NCBI RefSeq assembly: GCF_042100115.1
Contig: NC_091275.1
Coordinates: forward strand, 1,054,001 to 1,118,000
Direction of reading: 5' to 3'
Length of the DNA stretch: 64,000 nucleotides
From: Alternaria dauci
Taxonomy: Eukaryota > Ascomycota > Dothideomycetes > Pleosporales > Pleosporaceae
Shown: one piece after another, positions 43,467 to 55,263 of the stretch
How the letters are laid out: each line of letters begins with the position of its first letter
Position numbering within the stretch: position 1 is the first letter of the stretch
Program-made: the position numbers and the translations under genes
Notes under the pieces: generated by a model
Database searches by the model: none
The model's input: only the letters and a program-made list of their open reading frames with translations
What the model was told of the DNA's origin: nothing

Positions 43467-44869
43467 CTAATTCGGATCCGGATTCCGCACATTCAGCTGT
43501 CGTCCATAATCCCGGCTGTCATCGATGCTTCCTAGACTTTCCCGGCTTGCATTCGCGCCGTGGAAAGTCAAGACAGCCGTAGGGTTGAGTCGCGAGTCGA
43601 CCAAGATCGGTTGGCTTAGGCGGCGGGTTGATGGCGTAATGGGGGTGACGGATTCGTCGTCGTGACGGCTACGTTGCGACCCAAAGTTGGTGACAAGTTG
43701 GGTTGGGGACTTCTCGCTGCGCCCTCCTAGCAAGCCAGCTCTGCTCATGGTGCTTACGTTCCGCGAGATGCCCGCTGAGCCGCTCTCGCGTCCATCTTGG
43801 GGCTGGTCTTGTTGCCTCCTCTTGCGCCATAGGACAAATAATATGCCGCCAGCAATGGCCAACAACGCAATGACACCTCCAGCGACACCACCAGCAATAG
43901 CGCCCACGTTGGTAGAACTCTTCCCGGAGCCGGAGGCCTCTGTGTCGGCGGGAGCTGCTGTGGGTGTAGGGCTTACGACAAGCGTACGGGTGACGATGCG
44001 GCCGCTCTCCGTGACGACAGTTGGCATTGTGACGGGTTCCTGTGCCGACGTTGAAGTTTCATCGGATTCGGATGATTGGGTGGTCGACGGTTTTGCAGTC
44101 TGTGTGACCTGTTAGCTTTGTGCAACAGGCAGGACTCGAAGCAAGTACAGTGAAAAAAGGACTGGGAGAAGACGGCGTCGCAGTGACCACAGAGGTAATA
44201 GTCTCTGGATCAGGTCTCACAGTGACGACCGGTGGCGGAGGCGGGGCCGACTACCACGAAGTCAAACACCGGTCACAGAAGAGAGTGCAAAGACGAATCA
44301 AAGGATGCTAAGAGAATTGCGAAGGGAGGAAAGAAGGAGTGCGCGCAAGATGAAGAAAGGGAAGTACTAACAGTCTTGGGAGCTTCTTGCGTCGATGAAG
44401 GCGCTTCTGCGGAGGATGTGGGCTGTGAACCTCCGATGGTACCGGATACCTGACCGTCCATTTCGATGTACATGAACAGGTCCTTGTCCTTGTTGCCGCA
44501 CTTCTCATCGGGGAAGCCAGGGCAGTCGACCTCGCAGTCGTCCATGTCGGCCGTCTCTCCAGGCGCATAGTTGGAGCACCAGCAGTCGGTGTACTGCAAG
44601 ACGGCGAATGCATATGTGCCTTCCTCCTTGCAGTGGTTGGTGCAGTTGCCGTTGGACTGCCATGGCCAGGTATCTGGTGGGTGGGGTTAGATGTGGATCG
44701 CGGAGAGACATGGATCGACATGTCACTTACAGACTTGATCGTCGCTACCAGTGTTGAGGCTGGAACAGTATGAGTGCGTCCAGTCTGCTGCGCCTGCTGG
44801 CTTGATCGAGGCCAGCAATATGAAGAAGGCGAGGAAGCCCAGCAGCGTTGAGGCGAATCTATGCTCCAT
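43467..44869 (-). CDS. WSC-domain single-pass membrane protein
   Basis: Four exons: 44869-44731, 44673-44372, 44250-44149 and 44108-43467; 394 residues. A signal peptide (STLLGFLAFFILLASI) is followed by a WSC carbohydrate-binding domain at about 30-120 with the Cys pattern CTNHC, TDCWCSNY, DCEVDCPGFPDEKCG. A Ser/Thr/Pro-rich stalk follows, then one membrane helix (GAIAGGVAGGVIALLAIAGG) with the stop-transfer RKRRQQ, and a cytosolic tail of about 120 residues rich in Ser and Thr. This is the layout of Wsc-type cell-wall stress sensors and of fungal WSC proteins bound to wall glucans. The third exon (102 bases) encodes part of the stalk and may be skippable, since it is a multiple of three and in phase 0. 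The 41-base intron between exons three and four is short. Confidence 0.87.
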
Positions 44870-47804
44870 GTTGTGGGATGTGTGAGGCTGTGGGTGGGGG
44901 TAGTCGAGTGTGGTTGCTGTATGGGCGCGATGGTGGCCAGAAAAGTGACCAGGTCGTTTGTTGTCGAGAGTGAATGGGCGCCTGTGGCGATTGTCGACCG
45001 CGACAGAGACTTGGATGAGCGATTGAACGCCTCCGACGTCGTCAACGAGCGATGCAGTGGGTGAATGAAGTTTGCGAAGGCCTCGAGAGAGCGCAGGCGG
45101 GGTTGGATGGGTGGATGGATGGATGTGGTGTGAGGTGGTACCAGGTGCTGGGAATGGCCGGGCTCCGGTGCTAGAGATTATTGGTCGTGGGCGGCAATGT
45201 GTTCCTGGAATCCCCTCAAAATATCGTCAGCATCGCTGCCCGTGGTGGACTGTCTGGCGGGTGCCGCCGGTAGCACAGTTTGTTGTGGAGAGGGAAAAGC
45301 TGGACAGAGACAGTGCCGCTGTTGAGGATGGGAGCTGGTGGAGCGGCAGGACTTACCACACGCTAGCTGGCTGCGACGTCTGTGCTGGTGAATGGAACAC
45401 TACCTGGCTACTGATCTCTCCCGCTTTGGCCGTTAGTTCAAGAGTAGCCTCTCCGCCTCTTCCGCACTGGCGCTAGACTTGACTCGAACCGTGCTACACC
45501 CTGCTCGCTACCAACTCGGGCGGTGCTGCTGAGGGCGCCCTGGATGCTCGGCCGTGGCTGTCGGCCGTCGTGCTTGAAACTCAACGCTGGAGGTCTTGTG
45601 ACAAAATGTGAAGCTCCTCGGCCTATCTCGTCGTCATGACTTCCCCGACCTTGAACACCCTCGCAGATCGTCCCTCCTTCGACCACGATAGCAGCCTCAC
45701 TGATGCTTCAGCTGGATGCACAAGCCGCTGCTGATTCGCAAACCCTTCCTGGTCTTGTCGCTGTGCTCCCGCAGCCAGTGTCACTAACGCGGACCTTTTT
45801 CCGGAAATGATGCTTCTCGCGATAATCGATAAAGCGACCGTCCTGGGCAACCCACACTGCTTCTTCCAACGAATGGTTTCTGGCTCAAGCACCAGATAAA
45901 CGAATGTGTAGGCGCAGTCTCGACAACGAGTGTAGGAGAAGAAAAGGGAGAGAACAGAATGGTTGGGTGCACAGCGTGGGACTTGCTGCATGTTTTGTCT
46001 TTCTGATGCAGTGCTGATCACCTGGCACGGGGCAGACTAGACAGCTCAGTGGCGTCGTATCGCGACCCTCTGCTCCCTGTCGCTTACACAACCCAACTGC
46101 AGTGTCATCATCGATACACTTGCTGCAAACTGCAGAAGCAGGTGTCCGCGGCTTGTACCTGTACTGTACCTGCAGCCCTGTCAATTGGACCCTCTGCTAT
46201 GGTCTGGGGTGCAACCAGGGTCATTCCCTTCTTCGTATCTTCGCATCCGTACCCTTTGTACAACACCCCCAGGATGAGGGCCTTATCTGCACGACCTTTG
46301 CAAACCATGTTGAGGCTGCCTCCATGTATTGCGCAAAGTGCTTGGGTGCTTGGGCGCATGACAAAAAGCGCCGGCATGCCCAAGCCTCACGCCACCGTCT
46401 AGCAACGGCGTCAAGCCTGGTCGTCTCTTACCACTCAAGCGACGCGCGAAGAGCACGGCGACGCGCCCATGGATCAATCGAAACGTGTCAGTTAACGGCA
46501 CATTGACGACCCGGCAACCAGTCCCAAGCCACATAACACACACACACATATTCTCATCAACATGAGAAGTCGCTTACGAACTATCCTGCCTTTACTCATT
46601 TCTCGACATGTCCGCACACTTCGGCCTGAATCCCTCCGAAAATTGCCCAACACCACAGTAACCACACAAACACGCGCAGCTATCAACTAGCCAAACACCC
46701 ACGGCACTACCCACAGAGCGAACCTGCCGGCCAAGCACCCGCAAGCCACCGCGCGACCACGCGTCTGAGCCCACCCTGTTCCCAAAACATGGCAACCTTA
46801 CGGCGCCAGTCCCATTTCAATTTCGCTAATGGCACCGCGCAGGCCTCTGTCTCCTGAAAAAGGGCTATGACGCACGCAAGGTAAGCCACCACGACGTCGT
46901 GCCCGAAAGGAGCACCCCTGGGTATCGATAGTGCGATCGACAGGGGAGCAGGGAAGCCGTTGCTGCGTTATATTATTAAAACTGGAGCTCCTTCGGGCAT
47001 GTGCGTCAACCATCGGGGCGAAATGAGGATGTTCAGCATTTCAAACCTGGTGAAGCAACACTTTCGTCATATCACGGCAACAAAGTTGGTAATAAGTGGG
47101 TTGCCGACGATGGAGTGATGCGCGGGTGGATAAGGTTGATGTGCTGGCATCTCGTGGGGAATGAAAGATTTGCGTTAGATGTGTCGAAGGCAAGATGAGA
47201 TCCCGCTCAGGGTCGATGATCTGTTACTTGGATGTTGCCATCATCTTGGGATACGGTGCCTGCCAAAGCAGCTGGTGCGACAGAAGCACATCTACAATGT
47301 CCGTCCGGTCTTGTTCGCGCCCAAGGCCTCAGATGGAGGCACATCAGCACGTCTTCCAATGCGCCGTGAGATTGCAGCACTGGGACCCGGCCGTCCCGCT
47401 CAGCTCTACATTCCTTTTCCTCAAGCTTCCACCTCGGTCCGCTTTAGATAGGGTTTGAGCACAAAAACCGGCATAATCGGGGTATTTTCATTGTTTCAGG
47501 ACGTTGAGGCTCGAGCACCGATGCTGCAGCGCTCCGAGGTATGGAATCAGTCGCACCGTGAGCCGCAGCTAGGATGTCTTTACACCGTCCCATCATGGAC
47601 AAACATCGCAGGGGCATCATCAAGTAGGCTCAGAGTACATGCCCATTCTTCTTGCTTTTATGAGAGAAGAGTATACAACATCGCTTTGCTCACGTATGTT
47701 CAATTAAAATCATGTTACATATTCCACTCATCCCAACTGTATCTAACACGTAGAAGAATCTTCTTGCTTTCATTTTTGGCAGGGCACATTCTTGCGCTTT
47801 TAAC
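44870..47804. other. 2.9-kb gap without recognisable genes
   Basis: Many frames of 60-130 codons on both strands, none with a domain, plausible composition or clear splice structure. It contains a GGAT-type tandem repeat at about 45108-45123 and an (AC)n stretch at 46536-46549. It probably includes the WSC promoter and the reductase 3' UTR; a non-coding RNA cannot be excluded. Confidence 0.4.
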
Positions 47805-48850
47805 TTACAACTTGGACTTCTTTCCTCCTGCTACACCCGTAACAGCCTCTCCACTGAGTAAGAAGTCTGGATACTCGAAGCCACCGACGACACCTGCCGT
47901 GTGCCAGGAACCGCCATCAACAACGATCGTCTCTCCGTTGATAAAGTTACCAGCATCAGAGAACAGAAAAACCGTGGCATCAGCAATCTCCTTGACAGAG
48001 CCCCAGCGACCGATTGGGATGTTCTTGGCGCGCGAATTCGTGGGGTCAGACTTTGATAGTCGCGCCATGCCTTCTGTGCCAGAAATGGGTCCTGGGGCGA
48101 TGATGTTGGATGTAATGCCTCTGGGACCTTGCTCGATAGCGACAGACACGGCCATGGCATCTACACCTGCCTTTGCGACGGAGACGTGGCTTTGGAGGGA
48201 CGAGCCTTGGTAATGCAGAGTTGCGCTCACAAAGATGATGCGTCCACCTGTTCCGTTGGCGGGTTGTGTAAAACCGTCCGTCTTGTACTTCGCCGCTGAC
48301 TCCTGGAGATATGGCAGTGTAGCCTTGACTGTGTTGTAGCTGCCCAGTACGTCAATATCGATGACGCTCTTCATGGCGTTGGGCGAGAGCTGTTCAATAG
48401 ACGCAAGGAAGTTTCCCGCTGCGCCTGCAATGACAAAGTCGATGCTGCCGAGTTCTTTGGCGCAGCGCTCTGCGGCTTGTGCAAGGAGCTCGGGCTTCCT
48501 GACGTCGACTGCGCCGATACCGATGACTTTTGCGCCTGGGCGTGCGGTTGCGATGTCTTTGGCCATGTTCTCTGTCTTCTCTACGTTACGGCCGATGATG
48601 CAGGCGTTTGCTCCTAGGGCGACCATGGCTCGGACCTGGGCGGAGCAGATGGAACCTGCGCCTCCTGTGCAGAAGACGACTTTGTTGTCTGAGGTGTTTC
48701 TGTTAGCTTCTCACCACCGTGTAGGGCTGCATGATGCGAGGTATTGTAGCCATCCCAACTACCAAAGCCCTTCCTCTTTTGTGCGCGAGACGTACCGAAG
48801 ATGCCGTCTTTCCAGACATTGCTCATAAACTGGTATCTCTCCAAAGGCAT
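47805..48850 (-). CDS. SPS19: Peroxisomal 2,4-dienoyl-CoA reductase (SDR family)
   Basis: Two exons, 48850-48796 and 48688-47805, with a 107-base intron (GTACGT..CAG); 312 residues. It uses NADPH to reduce 2,4-dienoyl-CoA in the beta-oxidation of unsaturated fatty acids. The SDR nucleotide motif is VVFCTGGAGSICSAQ near residue 22. The downstream parts are present: ACIIGRN, DFVIAGAAGNF, a YQGSSLQSHVSVAKAG stretch at the catalytic position, and IAPGPISGTEG. As in other dienoyl-CoA reductases the classic SDR YxxxK is altered. The C-terminus is GGKKSKL, a perfect type 1 peroxisomal targeting signal. The start was chosen because MPLERYQFMSNVWKDGIF aligns with the usual N-terminus; an open extension upstream exists. 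Confidence 0.92.
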
Positions 48851-49508
48851 AGTGCGCGGTGTTTTCCAGGCGGGTTCTGTGCTATCGTGCTTGTCGGACT
48901 GGAAAAGGGTAGGACTGTCGATAATGAGTGAGCGAGTGAGGACAGCAGTGAGTGTTCGCAAAGTGGATGGAGATGAAGCGCGTAGAGTATAGATAAGCGA
49001 GTATGCTCACGTCGAGTGAAAGCTATGGCCGTAAGGTTGTGCGGAGGAGTGTAGGATACGCGGCGGTGCTTTGGAATGCCGAGGTACCACGGATAAGATT
49101 ACTTTCTTACTGCTTGCGATTCGTCCTGAGCGACATAGTACGCGCATCGGACACATTTTATGGGTTGAAAAGCTGTGCAAGAAGCGAAGATGGAGCAAGG
49201 AGCGTCCTGGCAATAAGTAGACCTTGGATCGGATCCCTTTCCGGGGTTGCAGTGGTGTGCAGCACCTTTTGACATGTGTCGCTCTTCTCCGCATTGTCGA
49301 AGTAGCAGGGGGGAGCATGGCACGTGCATGGGCCCATTGTGATTTCTCCGAAAGATTAGTGCCTGCTCCGGATGAATTCCGCATCATCTCCGCAATCGTC
49401 AAAGTCGCTGCAGGCACGTCGACGTGCATTGCCAGCAGATAGCCACAACCACAAAGAACCTCCCATAGATAGCCCGACATAGCTCTCGCAATCTCCATTG
49501 CCATCACC
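48851..49508. promoter_or_regulatory. Divergent promoter of SPS19-like gene and ATG33
   Basis: 658 bases between two divergent starts. A single CCGAGG hexamer (49079-49084) lies about 230 bases upstream of the reductase start; this hexamer is the core bound by FarA/FarB fatty-acid regulators in Aspergillus. One hexamer alone is weak evidence. Confidence 0.45.
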
Positions 49509-50136
49509 ATGGCGGCGCAGACAGTCTCCATATGTAAATTCGTCGGAACAATCACCCTGGGAATCGCGACGGTAAGTAGATATCCGCCACTTCAGGCTTC
49601 GAGCTCCCCGCATCAAGCGCTGGAGCTCCCATTGGAACATCAACTCCTTGAACCGCAAAAAGAAGCGCACCAAAATGTGAAAGCACTAACACTCCACCCA
49701 GGGCGTCTCGGCAACCGTCTCCACAGTCGCTCTCCCCGCTCTCCTCGCCCTCCCCACGGCCATCAATGCCCGAACATCTCTAAACTATCTCTCCACCAAG
49801 TCCACAAACCTCTCCTCGTACCTCCGCCACATCACGACCTTCACCCTCTTCTCCGCCTATTGCCTGTCACCAAGACGGTTCCGCCACCCTTACCTACTCT
49901 ACACATCCATCTTCTCATTCGTCTCGGGACCCGGTGTCGACTATGCGGTTAGCTTCACGGCGGGTGGTGACGAGAAGCGTCAAGTAATGGAGTTGGAGGC
50001 CCAAGGTGATGAGGTCAACGGTGAGCAGGTCCGGCTGGCGGTCGAGAGGAAGCAGAAGGTTGAGTGGATCAAGACTGGGTTGGCTGGTGTGGCTTTTGCC
50101 ATGCAGGTCGTTGGCCTGTGGGGTGACGGCGCGTAG
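49509..50136 (+). CDS. ATG33: Autophagy-related protein 33 (mitophagy)
   Basis: Two exons, 49509-49571 and 49702-50136, with a 130-base intron (GTAAGT..CAG, CTAAC branch site close to the acceptor); 165 residues. In yeast Atg33 is a mitochondrial outer membrane protein that promotes mitophagy in stationary phase. The N-terminus VSICKFVGTITLGIAT joined to GVSATVSTVALPALLALP is the conserved first membrane segment of the family, and the intron falls inside it. A further hydrophobic segment follows (TTFTLFSAYCLSPRRFRHPY, LLYTSIFSFVSG). A last helix lies near the C-terminus (WIKTGLAGVAFAMQVVGLWG). Length is close to the usual size. The ATG is the only one before the conserved segment. Confidence 0.88.
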
Positions 50137-51365
50137 AACGCCCCATTGTTGTGTTGGTGCAGCATGGTGTCGATGCCTTTAAGTGGACGACTTCAGTGGC
50201 TACCGCGAGCCAGGCTTTGAGTATATGATACCGGTGTTCTTTTCTAGGTCAGGAGTAGGACATGGGGATTGTTACTGTATGTTTTGGTACTCTCCTTTTA
50301 TGGTTTCTCTGCAGGATGTACACATGTTGTTATTAGTGAGCACTATTATATCCCTCTCAATTCTCCACTGCAGCCGAACTCCTCTGACGTCGTTGCCGCA
50401 TACGCGTGTGACTCTGAACACGTATGAAGTCGATCATCTTATACGCTACAGTCTACATTAGCACCCAAGGGAAAGACTTAAGAGATTGCATACTGTTGCA
50501 GCCTTTTATATCATCTGCCAATGCACCCGATCACCACGGCTAAGTTTACCCATGAAGGGAGTCAACTGTCGAGATGGAACTACCTCCCTGTCATGTGTTT
50601 TTAATGTCTAGCAAGAGAGACGTTTGCTTTAGGGGTAGATAACTCACCTACTGCTCTGCAAGGCCACGGAAATTCTTTTGACGTCCTGATATTCGTGTAT
50701 ATTCTCGTGATCTCACATTCTCATAACAAACTGCATTGAGACCGAGGGCTTCAACGAAGTAGACGAGCTTTGAGATGGCTGGGGAGTAGTCAAGTGAGCG
50801 TCATCAAATCAGCAAATATCAGCACCTGGTAAGGACTCAACGACAATTTGTATGAACGGGATTGATATTTCTGGAGAGGGCTATATGAAAAAAAAAGTAT
50901 GATGATAGAAAACTTTTGTGTTACGAGGACTTTGACCATCTGGACGCTCATTGGGACTGGGACAACTCAATCCCTTGCCAGTCCAAGAAGCCTGTAGCTT
51001 AGTCGCCGCTCCTACTAAAAGTAAAAGAAATGGAGTGCAATAGAAATCAGAAAAGAGAACAAAACAAATAAAAGCATTCCTCACTCCCGATTATGCATCC
51101 GCTTGCAGAATGGTAGTTCGCTTTGATCAGGGAAAGAAAGTCGGTGATACGGCAAAAGATTCGCTTTTTGTTCGATTGAAATCCCTCGTGGTAGATAAGG
51201 GAAAGTTCATGTGGTGTGTATAGACGGGTTTCGGCTTTTGTGCAAAGTAGAGTCTTGTTTTAGGTTGCTCGTATGAGTAAGTCCTAGGAAATCTGGTCGA
51301 ACCGACAGCCTAGGCTGAAGTTACGCGTGAACCATGCGGCAGATCGGTGTACTTCATCCAGAAAA
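50137..51365. other. Intergenic, convergent 3' ends
   Basis: Spacer between ATG33 (+) and the GTPase gene (-). T-rich, consistent with 3' UTRs. No gene recognised. Confidence 0.5.
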
Positions 51366-51764
51366 TCAATCGTATTCGTGCTTGATTCTCTTGGTTGCAG
51401 ACTTTGCAGTCTCAGAAGCCTTGCGTTTTGGCTTAGATACCCTCTCGAGAAAGTAGCTAAGGTCCAGGACCTCTTCGCCAGGATCGTTGATATGCTCTGC
51501 ATTGGCGGTAGAGTCACCCTCCTCTTCAGCAGCGGTCTTGGGTAGAAGTTCGTGTAGAGTTTGAGCTTTACTCTCGATGAAGACAATGTGCTTCTCCAGC
51601 TGTTCCCGGACTTGCTCGCCCAAAGGGCTGATCAAGTAGTCGACTGGAGCATGATCCCTAAGGTATTTGCTAAATTCGTCAAACATTGCGTTCATTCGCT
51701 CGAAGTGCTTGTCGATCAAACCAGTCATCTTTTCGTCAAGTTGCTTCTTGAAGAGTGCGATGGC
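51366..51764 (-). pseudogene. In-frame extension of the GTPase beyond the TGA
   Basis: 132 codons in exactly the same frame as the last GTPase exon, opening right after the TGA (AIALFKKQLDEKM...) and ending at a normal stop. The sequence is rich in charged heptad-like helix (LIDKHFERMNAMFDEFSKYL), and its last 22 residues are strongly basic (KPKRKASETAKSATKRIKH), like a nuclear localisation signal. The composition is that of a real protein and continues the helical character of the upstream exon. It is reported as broken coding sequence because I cannot tell whether it is translated. Confidence 0.6.
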
Positions 51765-54188
51765 TCAGTCGACGAAATGGTTTTCTGCTTCAAGGAAGTG
51801 TGCTTCCAGGCGTTCCTTCTTGAACTTCAAGACCCCCACCACGTATCGCTTCTTCCCTTTGGCGGTGTATTTGAGCTCAGGAGTGGCCGCAAAAACATCG
51901 TCATATATCTCGTCTGTAATAGCTGAGATCATGTTGTTCTCACGCTCATCTTCCAATGTAGCCCGATGTAGTAGGCGTTTCTCTTCGATGATCATTTCGT
52001 CCATCATGGCGAGCACTTTCGACTTCATGCGTTGTCGTATTGGCAAAAACTTGCGCTTGGCTTTCTCCACTGTGATCAGGTTCGCGGCCGAGTTGTTCAT
52101 CAAGCTTATCGTCTTCTTGAAAAAGACATCCATGTTTAGTGGCAGTGCAGCTCTCAGTTTCCTCAACTGTTCTGAGTGCGCGGCATACCATTTCTGAAAT
52201 CCCGGCTTTAGTATCTCAGCGAGCTCCGCGTTCCAGTTCACCGTGTTTTCCAGACCTTTGGCCTTTGAGGTTCCCTTAGAAACGTTGCCCCTGCTCTTTA
52301 CGAGTCTGTTGAAAGCTGTTGGTTTCAAATCCATCCAGTTTCTGTGGATATATTTACTCAAAGCTTCTTTGTAGGCATTGTTGTCCTTTTCAAGCTTTGC
52401 CACACTGCTTTTTGAGTAGGTCGCATAGGTCCCGTGTAGCATCTTGACTAGATCGCCTACCCATCTGCCGCGAAGGTCATCAAAGTCGTCGGCGATGGTC
52501 TTGAATCCGGCATCTCGATCCGACTGAGTGACAACTCGTTTCAGTTTTTCGATGAATGCGGGAACGGTGGTGCTGATATGGTGTGTGTAGTCGCGCAAGT
52601 TTTGGGAAGCCGGTAGATTGAAGAAAAACCTTCGTACCGCAGGCACTCCGGTATCTTCAGGAGACAGTGCGGGCTGGCGGTCGAATGCGATCTTTTCAGT
52701 CTTGATCCATATCATGTAATCTGCTGTAGAGGTGTGCAGAATTTCCACGGATTCATTGTATGTTAGCTCTTCGAGTGTTGATCCGAGTATCTTGGATATG
52801 GACTCTGCACGCTCTTTGATCATGTACGCCTTCTTGTAGCGCTGAAGATACAACTTGTAGCGGTTGATATGCAGTATCTTGGTATCGTCACCCTCTTCTT
52901 CCGCGCTTGTACCATCTTCATCAGCCTTCTGCATGCGAATGTTGATTTCGTCATACACTGGCCCAGAACAATGTGCCAACTGATCGTCCGAGATTGACTT
53001 TGAGAAGGGTTAGTAGTATGTTTCAACAGAGATCTTTTGGTACGTACATCGATCTTGGTCGCCACAACTTTGACCTTTGATGCGCCATGATTGAGTACAC
53101 CAGCTCTGGCAGTACTGATTACCATCTCGTCGGTACCGATGCGTACTGTATCGCCTAGGATGATCTCAACGTCCACACTGTCCTTGATCTCATCAGCATG
53201 TCGCGCTCGTGACATATTGATGTCACCAGATCCTGCAAATATGTTAGCTATCGGAATTCATCGTATTTCCACAAATCTCTAACTTACCTGGCAGGTCGAT
53301 GATCTCCAGACCATTCTGTAGAAGGGGATGATTCAATCGAATAGTAACGTGGTCGACGATAGGCCAAAGACAAATTTGGCCTTCAACATCAGAGAGAAAT
53401 GGTTTAATGACATCTAGGAGTTCTTTTGGGGTGTTTTTGCTGAACATTGCAATACTGTTGGAGTTGATGTCTTGATCTTGCATTGCTTCTTTGCACTTGA
53501 GCTGGCATAAGCTCTTGAACTCGGGAGTATTGACGGGACTTGAACTCCAAGCAGTGAGAAAGTCGTCCCTGGATCCAAAGATGGTACTAAAGAAGTCTTC
53601 AGCTGTCTTTTTGCGTTTTCTGTCGACTTCATCCTGCTTGGAAGATCTAGTACGAGGATGACCTTCATCTTCCGAATCCTCCAGGTCGTTGTGATAGTCC
53701 ATGTAGGAGCGGATGTGTTCATCAACCATCTCTTCGCGTTTCTTCGCGTTCAGAAACTGTACCTCTGCGGAGAACTTATCGCCTGGTCCGTATGCATACT
53801 TGACGATAGAGCTTGTACATGCAAACCCTTTCGCTCCCGTCAACGATAGACCGGTACAGTCGAAAAGAGCGTTGATAAGAAGGCTTTTGCCAGCTCCTTG
53901 GTTTCCGATAAGGGCGACTTTGATGGCGGGTGCACGCTCGACCTGCTCTAGCATTGCAGCAGTCTTTGCGACGTGTTCAAGCTCTCTGTCAAGTCCTGAC
54001 TTTTTCTCAGTGCATGAGGCAATTCTTTCCGAAATTTCTTTGAGGGTCGCATGGATCGTGTTTCGATCTAAGTCCCACCAGGCATGCGGGGTCTTTGTTT
54101 CGGTAGCCGCATCGTACTTAGGGACAGGTTTGAATCGGTGGGATTGAGCTTGGAACTCTTCGTAACTGAGTAGAGGCTCAGATGCCAT
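51765..54188 (-). CDS. Dynamin-like large GTPase (SLIP-GC-like), ending at an in-frame TGA
   Basis: Three exons, 54188-53288, 53232-53048 and 52997-51765, give 772 residues up to a TGA at 51767-51765. The N-terminal GTPase has the P-loop GNQGAGKS at 95-102, TGAKGFACTSSIVKYAYG in the switch I position, and DLPG at about 297-300 (G3), split by the first intron. The second exon continues SGDINMSRARHADEIKDSVD, and VVATKID precedes the second intron and fits the G4 TKxD. The C-terminal 450 residues are mainly helical. This layout matches fungal proteins usually labelled nuclear GTPase SLIP-GC, whose role is not established. Between 51764 and 51366 the same frame continues open with protein-like sequence (see the next feature), so the TGA may be a nonsense mutation, a readthrough site or lie in an unrecognised intron. 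Confidence 0.8.
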
Positions 54189-55263
54189 TCTCGTAATCCG
54201 TTATCTGCTCTTCTAGACGGAAGTAGGATGCAGTCGAGGAAGGATCTTTGGGCAATGCAAGTGTAATGGTGGAAGACTGGGAAGAAAGAATGGAGAGGAT
54301 AGTGTAGAAGTGATGGATACTAGTAGGGTGACGGCTTAAGTAATGGGAAGGTAGCGTTGGATCGCTGCCAGGTGAAGGTACTAGAAGCAAGATGCCGTTG
54401 CGTTGCTGACGAGACCAGACGATCACTGACTTTTCTCAGATGTGAGAGCGAAGTAATAGAGTGGCAAAACATTTCATAGCTTTTAGAATAATAGAAGCAG
54501 CGTGACAAGAACACGCGTGCTGAGGTAATTGATAGTAGACCATGCACGGACAAAGTTAATGGTTGCATTGCTGTGACGCATGTGTTCCGTGTTCGTCCTG
54601 TCAACTTCCAGCCATGACAACATGTGCATCGGATGTAGCAGTCAGAGTGGGAGGTAAGGTAGGACGTGGCAGAGAAAAGGAGTTCAAGGGTCTGAACGAG
54701 CTGCTTTGACGCGAATATGCACTACCTAGGCTGATTCGATCTCGCACCATAGCCGAGGGACCGAACTTAAGTACTGGTTGTCGCTTAGTGTCTGCGACTT
54801 GAAGATATATCACGCATGATGTACCCGAAAGGTGTCGCAGGATGTGACTGGAAACCAAATTGAAGAGCTTGGGGCCATCGCGTGCTGTTTGACTCTTCAG
54901 ACTGAGGAGTGCTAAGCTAACGTTGACAATACACCTTGGGACGTTCCACGACCAATTTCTTGATATCTCCTGGCGCTAAGAAGTGGATGATAACATTGAG
55001 TGCTTTGTGGTAATTTTTTTCTTGTCGTCGTCGTGGCGGACTGCTATTGTGTTGCTCTTCGTTGTCGGTTGCTCGATTCGGATATGTTTGGTAGTTGGCA
55101 TGATGTGGCGTCCAAGGGAACAGTGACGATACTGAAGGTCGAGTACGGTGGTAGATGACATCTGGCTAGTTCAAGCCAACACCAGAACAAAACTGTGGAA
55201 CATGAAATGCTGAAGATGTTCAGTCCTTGTAGCTCCTTCTGACGTGATGACCTCCGCAGCAAC
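54189..55263. other. Intergenic, GTPase promoter side
   Basis: Upstream of the GTPase start (-) and downstream of the Zn2Cys6 gene (-). Nothing recognisable. Confidence 0.5.

Noticed and set aside
45470..45500. B-box-like CTCGAACC on the + strand suggesting another tRNA
   Set aside because: No T stem, acceptor stem or A box could be paired around it.
46536..46549. (AC)n microsatellite
   Set aside because: Short simple repeat with no sign of function; mentioned only in the gap description.
47455..48213. 252-codon open frame on the + strand
   Set aside because: Most of it lies antisense to the dienoyl-CoA reductase, whose frame, motifs and SKL end are convincing; this frame has no domain.
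51765..51767. TGA as selenocysteine codon
   Set aside because: Fungi of this group are not known to use selenocysteine, the family has no such residue, and no selenocysteine insertion structure was looked for with success.
51744..51770. 27-base GT..AG interval that would remove the GTPase TGA in frame
   Set aside because: Far shorter than any functional fungal intron, with no branch site.
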